Below are positions 1 to 7,506 of a DNA stretch of 64,000 bases, one piece after another. Every line of letters begins with the position of its first letter. Position 1 is the first letter of the stretch. This stretch comes from Spirulina sp034932185 (GTDB lineage Bacteria > Cyanobacteriota > Cyanobacteriia > Cyanobacteriales > Spirulinaceae): contig NZ_JAYGHW010000091.1 in assembly GCF_034932185.1 (NCBI RefSeq), positions 105,630 through 169,629 on the forward strand, written 5' to 3'. The notes under the pieces are model-generated. The model saw only the letters and a list, made by a program, of their open reading frames with translations. It was not told the DNA's origin and searched no databases. Made by a program: the position numbers and the translations under genes.

Positions 1-207
1 GGGCAGGCGATCGCCCCCCGAAATAGCGTAAGCCTGCCGGAGGGCGAAAAATTTTTCGCCCCTACAACCGATTAATGGGATAACAAAATTGATAGCCTAT
101 CCATTCAATTTAGGATATCGCGTAGGGTGGGCAATGCCCACCAGGAGAGAGGGTTTCGGATTTCTGAAACGTCCTAACAATATTAACTACTGCTATACCT
201 ACCAGCA
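1..207. repeat. intergenic stretch with dispersed palindromes
   Basis: No gene is seen here. Positions 42-62 carry the palindrome with core GGGCGAAAAATTTTTCGCCC, a member of the dispersed family seen about ten times in the window. Positions 122-142 carry a second repeat type (GTAGGGTGGGCAATGCCCACC), seen again near 58242. Confidence 0.7.
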
Positions 208-474
208 TCATAATTTGATTGATGCGTTGTTAAGTAAATAGCGGCAGTGATTAGTTAATTCGTCAAAACCTGCTGTCTTACCTAATCGCTTTTCGGCTAC
301 ATCATGGCAACGTCCTTTGTGAGCGTGCAAAACTTCCGCAGTTTCAATTCCATCTAATAGAGGTAAGTTTTGAAAAACGGCGACCGCCATTTCTCCATCT
401 GTGATCGGCTTGTTGCAAATGTCACAAACAAACATAGGAACAGTTACATTTCCTTCTTTAAAGACCTTAATCAT
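208..474 (-). CDS. small CxxC-containing hypothetical protein
   Basis: An 88-residue protein of unknown function. A CDIC motif at about residues 17-20 and a later HAHKGRCHD segment could together form a small zinc-binding site; this is inference. It has no signal peptide or membrane segment. It stands alone on the minus strand, with no close co-directional partner. The initiator ATG at 474 is followed by a normal-looking hydrophobic/charged start. Confidence 0.65.
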   Translation of the reverse strand: MIKVFKEGNVTVPMFVCDICNKPITDGEMAVAVFQNLPLLDGIETAEVLHAHKGRCHDVAEKRLGKTAGFDELTNHCRYLLNNASIKL

Positions 475-589
475 GGTGACTCAACGGAACCTATTTACTG
501 CTCTATAGTAAGCTTTTAACGATTAGTCCGCCACCCCTACCATTTTTCCCTTATGACAAACCATGTCCAAAGAGTACGGAAAGCATTGG

Positions 590-844
590 TTATCGTCCCG
601 GTAATGAGCGATCGCATCTCATTTCCTGTTGCCACTGAACCGGATCAATCCCATCGCCTTCATAAGTAGCGGCAAGCTGCTGGAGAAGTTCCGCCATCTT
701 TTGACCACCTGTTTTCAGCACCGGCTCAGTATCACCCTCTAAAAGGGTGACATAGACCTGCAACCGTTCATTCTCAAGACTAGGGTGATCCTCAATCCAT
801 TCTAAACGCCCATTTTGTAAAAAAGCCTTAAACGTCTTTAGCAT
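590..844 (-). CDS. antitoxin-like protein, apparently without its toxin
   Basis: An 84-residue protein starting MLKTFKAFLQNGRLEWIE and ending DPVQWQQEMRCDRSLPGR. From family knowledge, this layout (a short strand pair first, a DPxxWQxExRxDRxLPGR tail last) is typical of small cyanobacterial antitoxins encoded just upstream of a PIN-domain toxin. Here the downstream side (below 590) holds no PIN open reading frame, only about 115 bp before the next gene. It is therefore probably an orphan or the remnant of a toxin-antitoxin pair. The function is inferred from sequence style only. Confidence 0.65.
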   Translation of the reverse strand: MLKTFKAFLQNGRLEWIEDHPSLENERLQVYVTLLEGDTEPVLKTGGQKMAELLQQLAATYEGDGIDPVQWQQEMRCDRSLPGR

Positions 845-999
845 GATGAGTTTTTCCTATTCATAAAAAGAACTACAGCTTGTTCAGAAATCATCTGATT
901 GGTTTTCAAAGTCCCTCTCCCGCTCTGGGAGAGGGATTTAGGGTGAGGGCAATGTGTTAAGCAATTGGCAGGCTGTAATGGGATCACAAAATTGATGGT

Positions 1000-3282
1000 T
1001 TATGCGTCCATTTTGGCGAATTTATACATCCTCTCAAAAACCGTTAAAACCGCCGGAGGGCGAGCCGTGAATAAGAGATAAAAACTACCCGGCTCTGCCT
1101 TTGGAGATTGAATCACCTTCCCGTAAATATCATCACTCCCCGCCGGATTATCCGGTAAATCCAACACCGCCAACTTGAGATTATTCAAAGGCTCAGGACA
1201 AACCGCATCGGTTGCAAGCCGAATCACCGCCCCCTTCTCCGAAATTTGCCATAACTCCCCAGCAGTTTGCGTCGTGCTGATATGCTTGCCATCCAGAATC
1301 GTGTATTGCACCGTTAACGGTTTTGCTAACGGGAAATAATGCTCCACCTCCCTCGGTAATTCTAAATGGTAAGGCGCACCAATCCCTCCCACCGCATAGA
1401 TCGTAATCGGATTTTTCACCCCCTTCGGCATCACCTCCATTTGATCATCAATGTGGATCTCTGCATTGGCCCCCTGAAGCGTCGATTCAGAAATTAACAA
1501 TTGGCCCCCCGTCGTGTAGGACTCAATGCGATAGGTTAAATTCACCTGAGAACCCACCACGCCGTACTTCGTGCGCTTCTCCGAGCCAATATTGCCCACC
1601 ACCACCTCGCCGGTATTGATGCCAATCCCCATCTCTAACTTCGGCAACCCCCAAGCCTCAATCTGTTGGTTAATTTCCGCCATTGATCGCTGCATCGCAA
1701 TCCCACAGGCGATCGCCCGCTGGGGATCATCCTCCCGCTGCGTCGGCGCACCAAACAACACCAAAATCCCATCCCCCATAAATTCATCAATCGTCCCCTG
1801 ATATTGGCTAATAATGTCCGCCATATAACTCAGGTAAAAATTGAGAATTTTCACCACCTCCTCAGGGGGCAACCGTTCCGAAAGGGCCGTAAAGCCCCGC
1901 AGATCCGACGTGAGGATCGTAATTTTGCGTCGCTCCCCCCCCATTTTTAACCCTTCAGGACTTTCCAAAAGACTCGCCACCACCTCAGCGGTGAGATAGC
2001 GGCCAAACGTGCGGCGAATTTCCCCCGCTGTGCGGGCCACATAGGCGGTAATACTCACCGCAGCCCCCAGGAAACCCAAGAACGGGGGAACCACCGGAAT
2101 CCACCAGGCATAGACCAAAGCAAGATAACTGGTTCCGACGAGGAGGGCGATCGCCCCCCCACAAACCCCCCACATTCTCACCGCCCCCCACCGATTCTGA
2201 TCCGTATGACGCAGCAACCACACAGTCACCGCCCCCACCGCCGTCCACAGCACAATCCAAGCCATTTCCACCGGCTCAGAAGCACTGCGAATCAAGGGCC
2301 GGCCATCCAACGCCGCACTGAGTAACTGGCTCGCCATGTGGGCGTGAACCTCCACCCCCGGCATCGGTTGCGGCGAACCCACTAAACTATTGCCATAGGG
2401 GGTCATAAACAGATCCCGCGCACTATCGCCAATCGCCCCCAAAAAGATCACCCGATCCGTCGCCCAACCCTCCGGCATCCGCCCTTCCAACACATCGGAA
2501 AACGAGAGCCAATCAAAGGCCCGCACACCGCCCCGGTAATTCAGGAGGATCTGATAGCCGCCATCATCGGTGCGAATATAGCCCCCGTCATAGCGTTGGA
2601 AGGGCCGCAGTGGCACATCCCCCAACTGCCACCAATCATCGCTATCGGGGACAATGCTAATGCCCTGGCCCTCTGCCTCTAAATATTTAGCCGCCACAAA
2701 CATACTGAGCGTCGGGATCAAGCCCGTATCCTCAGTTTTCATATTAATCAAGGCCCGACGCACCACCCCATCAGCATCAACAATCACATCATTGGCCCCC
2801 ACCTGATTCCGTTCCGCCAAAGCTGGCGGCGGGCCAATGGTTTCTAACTCACTCTTCCCCGCCACTTTCCGAATCCCGATCAGATTGGGCGTGGTTTCAA
2901 ACTGCTCAATCAGTTCTGCTGTTCCCGGTTCAATGGGGAAATCCCGATAATCATCTAAACCGATGACGCGGGGATTCTGGGCCTTGAGCTTCTCAATCAC
3001 CTCTGCATACATCCCATCGGGGATGATCACCCGCCCTAGGTTGCGATAATCTTGCTCCGTCATGCCGACGATCGCCACCCGTTCATCCCTCGGTTCCGCC
3101 GGCCGCAGCCGCAAAAACTGGTCATACACCGCCAATTCCCACCCCTGCATCAACCCCAACCACCGCAGCAAAATCACCAACAACGAGACAGAAGGCACAG
3201 CCACGACTACGCCGCGCCATTGCCAGATTTTTTGCTGAAGGGGTTGGGAGAGGTTCATGGGGGAATGGGGAACGGGAATCAA
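1000..3282 (-). CDS. CHASE2 domain adenylate/guanylate cyclase
   Basis: A 760-residue membrane receptor cyclase predicted to turn ATP (or GTP) into a cyclic nucleotide in response to an extracytoplasmic signal. An N-terminal membrane segment lies at about residues 25-45 and is followed by a CHASE2 sensor domain to about 330. Two or three membrane helices lie between 345 and 415, then a class III cyclase domain at about 450-640. The two metal-binding aspartates are visible as D460 (TSDLRGFT) and D504 (FMGDGILVLFGAP). A start at Met9 (3258) is also possible. It lies just upstream of its usual companion, though here the DUF928 gene (3334-4221) precedes it in the transcription direction, 51 bp away. 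Confidence 0.92.
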   Translation of the reverse strand: MIPVPHSPMNLSQPLQQKIWQWRGVVVAVPSVSLLVILLRWLGLMQGWELAVYDQFLRLRPAEPRDERVAIVGMTEQDYRNLGRVIIPDGMYAEVIEKLKAQNPRVIGLDDYRDFPIEPGTAELIEQFETTPNLIGIRKVAGKSELETIGPPPALAERNQVGANDVIVDADGVVRRALINMKTEDTGLIPTLSMFVAAKYLEAEGQGISIVPDSDDWWQLGDVPLRPFQRYDGGYIRTDDGGYQILLNYRGGVRAFDWLSFSDVLEGRMPEGWATDRVIFLGAIGDSARDLFMTPYGNSLVGSPQPMPGVEVHAHMASQLLSAALDGRPLIRSASEPVEMAWIVLWTAVGAVTVWLLRHTDQNRWGAVRMWGVCGGAIALLVGTSYLALVYAWWIPVVPPFLGFLGAAVSITAYVARTAGEIRRTFGRYLTAEVVASLLESPEGLKMGGERRKITILTSDLRGFTALSERLPPEEVVKILNFYLSYMADIISQYQGTIDEFMGDGILVLFGAPTQREDDPQRAIACGIAMQRSMAEINQQIEAWGLPKLEMGIGINTGEVVVGNIGSEKRTKYGVVGSQVNLTYRIESYTTGGQLLISESTLQGANAEIHIDDQMEVMPKGVKNPITIYAVGGIGAPYHLELPREVEHYFPLAKPLTVQYTILDGKHISTTQTAGELWQISEKGAVIRLATDAVCPEPLNNLKLAVLDLPDNPAGSDDIYGKVIQSPKAEPGSFYLLFTARPPAVLTVFERMYKFAKMDA

Positions 3283-3333
3283 TGGGGGTTAATCTCGAAC
3301 CCCCCTTTTTAAGGGGGGCAGGGGGGATCTAGC

Positions 3334-4221
3334 CTACTCGACAAAACATTGAGGATCCCAATGGGGTTGGGCTTGGGGGCTATTGGGGGCGATCGCCTCC
3401 TCCGCAAAGGGGACATCCGCCAAACACCCCAATCCTTGGGATTCTAGCAGCGTTTTCCACTGTTGACGATCCACCGGGCGCAACTGGGCTGTAAACGCCA
3501 AGGCCTCATTCCAATAGGCATTGGCCGCAAAGCGGCTCGCATTCGCTTCCAGGGCAGCGGGGGCCAGGGTTTTGGGGTCAGGAATCGTCGCCGTTGCACT
3601 ACAACCCAAGGGGCTACCATCGGCTTCGCTACAACTGAGCAAACCGCTCACCACCTCTTCACCCCCTCCATTGCTTTCACACAACAGCGAAAAGCTCCAT
3701 TCATACACCGCCCCCGGCTCCAGGTTGGCATCCGCCAAACCATAACTAACAATCCGAGGGCCATCCGTCAGACCGGGGGGAACCTCAAGGCCATCGTTAA
3801 AATAAACTTCTTCGTACTGATAACGGGTGGCTCCCCCAGCGGTCATCACTGGAATCCGTTTTTGGACGACAATTTCCACCGCTGTTGCTCGGGTGCGAGG
3901 CACATAAAAACTCAAGGTGGGATCGGGGCTGAGGCTTGTGCCAATGTTGCTGGCGGGCATTAAAGCAGTGAGGGGCGTGAGCGGCTCCACCTCCCCATCC
4001 CCATTGAGATCGGCAAATTTTGCCACACATTCCTCCTCACTGCCGCGACGGGGTGCGCCGCCAGCGGTGCGTTGGGGAGCGCTACCGCCGCCAGGGGTGG
4101 CGGAGGGAAAGTTAACCGCCAACAGGGAAGCAGGACGAGCTTGAACGGCAACCTGGGTGAGGGTCAAGCTCAGGAGGGCGGGTATTGTGGCGAGAAGACG
4201 GAGCGCATTGGGTAAAGGCAT
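3334..4221 (-). CDS. DUF928 secreted protein
   Basis: A 295-residue protein with a signal peptide (hydrophobic stretch at about residues 7-24, AQARP cleavage region). A Gly/Ala/Arg-rich linker follows, then a DUF928 domain recognisable from LTALMPASNIGTSLS, PTLSFYVPRTRA and the later YEWSFSLLC segment. DUF928 has no established biochemical role; in cyanobacteria it is often encoded next to CHASE2 or CHAT proteins, as here. Four or more cysteines in the exported part could form disulfides (inference). It reads toward the CHASE2 cyclase, 51 bp away, and may share a transcript with it. Confidence 0.85.
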   Translation of the reverse strand: MPLPNALRLLATIPALLSLTLTQVAVQARPASLLAVNFPSATPGGGSAPQRTAGGAPRRGSEEECVAKFADLNGDGEVEPLTPLTALMPASNIGTSLSPDPTLSFYVPRTRATAVEIVVQKRIPVMTAGGATRYQYEEVYFNDGLEVPPGLTDGPRIVSYGLADANLEPGAVYEWSFSLLCESNGGGEEVVSGLLSCSEADGSPLGCSATATIPDPKTLAPAALEANASRFAANAYWNEALAFTAQLRPVDRQQWKTLLESQGLGCLADVPFAEEAIAPNSPQAQPHWDPQCFVE

Positions 4222-4316
4222 AATTTTCGTGATCGGTAAATGGGGTTTTCTTAGGATAACCTGCTGATTTTTTAAGCAAACAAGCCTTGGGACAGTTCAT
4301 TGATCACGGCTGCTGC

Positions 4317-4748
4317 TTAGGGGTTGGGCTGACGGGGCAGGGGGCGAATCAATTCAATGGGGAGGCCGTCGAGGTCGGCAATGAAGGCAACTTCGTAGAG
4401 GCGATCGCCGATCATTTGCTGTTCGGGGGGGAGGAGGATTTTGAGGCTATGGCCGATCTGGCCTAATGCTTGTTCAAACTGCCTTAACCATTGGGGCAAA
4501 GTTTGCCCCGTTTCCCCCAAATCAAAGGAGAGGTGATAATAGCCCACATAATGCTCATCTCCGAAGGCATCGGGGGCGGGAGCCGGTTGGGGAATTTGGA
4601 TCAGTTCGAGGCGGCCCTGTTGTCCTTCGAGCCAGCAGGCGAGGGTGTAGCCCGTGGAGAAGCGATCGCTCACTTCAAACCCGAGCAATTGATAGAAATC
4701 AATGGCGCGGTGAATATCTGCGGTGCGAATCGAAACATGATGAAGCAT
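4317..4748 (-). CDS. VOC (glyoxalase/bleomycin resistance fold) protein
   Basis: A 143-residue protein beginning MLHHVSIRTADIHRAIDFYQ and containing LGFEVSDRFSTGYTLACW and YEVAFIADLDGLPIELI. These are the paired beta-alpha-beta-beta-beta modules of the vicinal oxygen chelate superfamily. The conserved His near the N terminus and the Glu in LPIELI are the expected metal ligands. The substrate is unknown. The start at 4748 is chosen over the upstream ATG at 4820 because the extra 24 residues are low-quality Arg/Cys sequence and a GAGGG motif precedes this ATG. Confidence 0.88.
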   Translation of the reverse strand: MLHHVSIRTADIHRAIDFYQLLGFEVSDRFSTGYTLACWLEGQQGRLELIQIPQPAPAPDAFGDEHYVGYYHLSFDLGETGQTLPQWLRQFEQALGQIGHSLKILLPPEQQMIGDRLYEVAFIADLDGLPIELIRPLPRQPNP

Positions 4749-4840
4749 TTTCCCTCGGTGGCAACGATGTGCTTTTCTTGATGCTATCCCTAGGGGGCAA
4801 GACCGGCGCAAGGGTTGCATTGCCCACCCCTGAGGCCAGC

Positions 4841-6373
4841 CTAGTCCTTGGAGTCTTTGCGGTGAAGCAGCGATCGCAGGCTTTGGGGCAGAACAAACAG
4901 GATGGCGGCGGCCAAAAGTCCCAGCCCCAAACTCACGCCGACAACTTCCGCAATGGGGCCGAGGGAGGGGGTGGGTTCGGGGTCTTTGTAGTAGGGGTAA
5001 GCGGTGGCGGTAACGCCTGCAACCCCTAGGCCGCCACCGATGGCGCTGATCATGTTTTGCAGCGTGCGATCGCTCTCGATTTCTTGGGCTTGACGGGCGC
5101 GATCGCTTTCCGCTTGGTCAATTTCCACCAAACCGCGAATCGAATTAATCGCCGTATCCAGCAACCCCGATCCATGGCGGAAATAGTTCAAATCGGCAGT
5201 AATTTGGTCTTGAAACGTAACAGCTTCTTTTTCCCCAAACACCCGCAGCGCGGTTAAAGGTCTTGGGATCAATTGCCCCATCTTCTCTTCAGCGGCCAAT
5301 TGCTCCATCTGCTCTAGGGTAGCCAGGTAGTTCCGATGGTTGATGGCGATCGTATTGCGGGCATATTCGAGATTCCGCAATTGGTGGGAATAGGAAAGAG
5401 AAATTCCCAAAAGCTCTTTGATTTCATCTTTTAAATTTTTCAATGCTGCTTCGGTCAAAAGCTGATTATCTTTGCGTTTTAAATGCCCTTGTTTCAATGT
5501 GTTGAATTGTTGCTCATGATCGTTGACGATTTTATCTGCTTTTTCATAAAAGAGACGGCTTTGTCTAAAAGTGTTGCTCATTTTGTGGCGATAGAGCAAT
5601 AAGTTTGGCAGAGACCAATAGAATTTATTTAAAGTTTCAGTTGTGGATCGATCAAACATGAACAAAATAAGCAAATGTCCGTAGGGATTTTCCTTCACTG
5701 TTTCCCTTGGATTGCCAAACTCATAAAGATAGCCATTGCAGCAGGAAGCGACCCGATATAATTGAGGGAATTGAGCAATGTCGGCAGGTGGAATGTCAAA
5801 AAAGGCATACCAGCAATCTTTTGCTGCTTGATCCAAGTCGCGAGGATTGGAGGGAGGGGCCTGGTTTAAGTAAACCGTCAGCAGCAGGGTTTGCCCTAAA
5901 AACTCGGCTCGATCATGAATGTCTACTTTAAAACAATTGTTAGGATTGAGTTTTTGTAAATCTTCACAACTATATTGATCAGCACCATATTGTTCTGGAA
6001 AGGCAACCCGCAAATTCAGAGCATAGGTGTCATGAATGGCTTGGGGATAAATGAATCCCTTTAATCCATTTTCTGTTTTAAAGTTTTGTTGTCGCTTACG
6101 TTTTTGATTAGGTTTAGTGGGATAATTTGACTCTAAAAGATTGTAGGATTGGGGACTGGGTGGGTTAACCAAATCCAGCGTGATATTTAAAGAAAATGCG
6201 CCTAAAATACGTTGATACTCATCCTGTACCCATTTTAAATTAATAGCTGGTGATGGTTCGGCATTTGAAGCAGTTGGATCATTGTTGTCAATGGCAATGT
6301 TTAACCCATCATAAACATAATAGGAAAACCAATAAAGGCTTGGCGCATAAATCGGAGATGAGAAATTATTCAT
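4841..6373 (-). CDS. unknown protein with C-terminal membrane anchor
   Basis: A 510-residue protein I do not recognise. The first 270 residues are a mixed soluble region rich in aromatic residues (YAPSLYWFSYYVYDGLN at the start). Residues about 270-430 are largely helical and probably coiled-coil (repeated LKQGHLKRKDNQLL, RNLEYARNTIAINHR and similar). Two hydrophobic segments close the protein (about 440-460 and 475-497), the second followed by a basic tail. Its start codon overlaps the stop of the 116-residue gene upstream (ATGA), so the two are translationally coupled. It is the last gene of the CHAT-xisH-xisI run, and its membrane anchor makes it a candidate effector or target of that system (inference). 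Confidence 0.8.
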   Translation of the reverse strand: MNNFSSPIYAPSLYWFSYYVYDGLNIAIDNNDPTASNAEPSPAINLKWVQDEYQRILGAFSLNITLDLVNPPSPQSYNLLESNYPTKPNQKRKRQQNFKTENGLKGFIYPQAIHDTYALNLRVAFPEQYGADQYSCEDLQKLNPNNCFKVDIHDRAEFLGQTLLLTVYLNQAPPSNPRDLDQAAKDCWYAFFDIPPADIAQFPQLYRVASCCNGYLYEFGNPRETVKENPYGHLLILFMFDRSTTETLNKFYWSLPNLLLYRHKMSNTFRQSRLFYEKADKIVNDHEQQFNTLKQGHLKRKDNQLLTEAALKNLKDEIKELLGISLSYSHQLRNLEYARNTIAINHRNYLATLEQMEQLAAEEKMGQLIPRPLTALRVFGEKEAVTFQDQITADLNYFRHGSGLLDTAINSIRGLVEIDQAESDRARQAQEIESDRTLQNMISAIGGGLGVAGVTATAYPYYKDPEPTPSLGPIAEVVGVSLGLGLLAAAILFVLPQSLRSLLHRKDSKD

Positions 6374-6720
6374 GCTGACGGCTGATCCGGTTTGCTATTT
6401 TGAATGGCCTGCATAATCATCGTTTTATTAATCACACAATCCACGCTTTCCCCTGCTAATGTAGTATCCGTATCATCATCTTCGCCAATTTCTAAACGAG
6501 TTTTCAATTTAGCGATATCAATTTGATGGTGACTGCACCACTCTTTAATACAGATCGCTAAGTCTAGAGGGTCGTTCGCGGTCTGGGTGAGACGCTGTTC
6601 AAGTTCAGGTAAATATTGCTGAATTTTTGTATTGAGGGTTGGATCTGCTTTGAGTTTTGCTAAGACCTGCAAAAAACTATTAACGGTCTTGGCGGCGCGG
6701 GGGGGCATATAGTCTGGCAT
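6370..6720 (-). CDS. unknown 116-residue protein of the CHAT-XisHI cluster
   Basis: A small acidic protein without signal peptide or membrane segment. It appears mainly helical in its first 85 residues (KTVNSFLQVLAKLKADPTL, QYLPELEQRLTQTANDP) with an acidic GEDDDTD stretch after. It is not recognised. It lies 36 bp after xisI and overlaps the next gene by 4 bp, which places it in the same transcript. It could be an adaptor domain protein, but nothing in the sequence proves this. Confidence 0.75.
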   Translation of the reverse strand: MPDYMPPRAAKTVNSFLQVLAKLKADPTLNTKIQQYLPELEQRLTQTANDPLDLAICIKEWCSHHQIDIAKLKTRLEIGEDDDTDTTLAGESVDCVINKTMIMQAIQNSKPDQPSA

Positions 6721-6756
6721 GGCTTTTGCGGGTGTTAAGGTATTTCTGCAAGTTCA

Positions 6757-7092
6757 TTAAGCAACGGCAAAACCATTATACTGGCGCATAATGGGGGCAT
6801 GATAGGCTAAGACAATATCCTGTTTAGGAATACCCAATTCTACCAATTGATTGGCTACGCCTATTTCTGTACCATCATATTGAATCCAGATTTTATCGTT
6901 AATCACATCAATATGAATCAGGGAACCACAAATGCGCTGATTTCCACTCCAGCCAACATGAACAAGTTGATAGTGATCCTGTTGGTAATCAAAGGCGGTA
7001 TAGACTTCTATTTCACCATAGGAGGGCTTAATTTGTGCCTGTTCGCGCAAAACGGATTCAATAATTTGCCGATATTTTGTTAGTTTATCCAT
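6757..7092 (-). CDS. xisI: XisI family protein
   Basis: A 111-residue protein, MDKLTKYRQIIESVLREQA at the start and IVLAYHAPIMRQYNGFAVA at the end, which is the characteristic XisI pattern. In Anabaena, XisH and XisI are needed together with the recombinase XisF for excision of the fdxN element. Most cyanobacterial homologues, like this one, have no nearby XisF, so the role here must differ or be more general. It overlaps the end of xisH by 13 bp, the standard arrangement for the pair. Confidence 0.93.
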   Translation of the reverse strand: MDKLTKYRQIIESVLREQAQIKPSYGEIEVYTAFDYQQDHYQLVHVGWSGNQRICGSLIHIDVINDKIWIQYDGTEIGVANQLVELGIPKQDIVLAYHAPIMRQYNGFAVA

Positions 7093-7496
7093 TCTAAAGT
7101 GACCTCCTGACCTGGTTCAAAGGTTAATAGATTAATCTGGGCTTCTTGAATGACTTGTTGTGCGAAAGGGCGACGAAAGAAATCTTGATAAATAAAAACA
7201 GGAACCGCTAAATAAAGCTTGCGATCTGGATCTTTCATTTTGAGGGCGACGCGATAACTCATACATTGACCGATGGCCAAATGAAAATCATAAATCGTGG
7301 AAGGGGATAGAAAACTTTTAACTTCGATGGCAATTTTAGTTAACCCTTGCTCTGCACCAATTAATTGCTGCCCCGCTAAATCAATTTGTACAACGGTATT
7401 GTCAAATTCTAAGGTTAGGGGATCATCGGTAATTGTCCAGCCGATTTGTATTAATGCGGCTTTAACAATGTCGTGAAATTGATCTTTTGCAGGCAT
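7080..7496 (-). CDS. xisH: XisH family protein (nuclease-like fold)
   Basis: A 138-residue XisH protein starting MPAKDQFHDIVKAALIQIGW with the conserved IAIEVKSFLSPSTIYDFHLAIGQ core. The E-V-K in this core and the upstream acidic residues match a PD-(D/E)XK nuclease-like fold (family knowledge; activity not shown here). The start at 7496 is chosen because homologues begin MPAKDxxHDxV; the longer frame to 7637 overlaps the CHAT gene antisense-free but adds unrelated residues. It begins 10 bp after the stop of the CHAT gene, so the two are surely co-transcribed. Confidence 0.93.
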   Translation of the reverse strand: MPAKDQFHDIVKAALIQIGWTITDDPLTLEFDNTVVQIDLAGQQLIGAEQGLTKIAIEVKSFLSPSTIYDFHLAIGQCMSYRVALKMKDPDRKLYLAVPVFIYQDFFRRPFAQQVIQEAQINLLTFEPGQEVTLEWIN

Positions 7497-7506
7497 AGGC
7501 AGTTTC

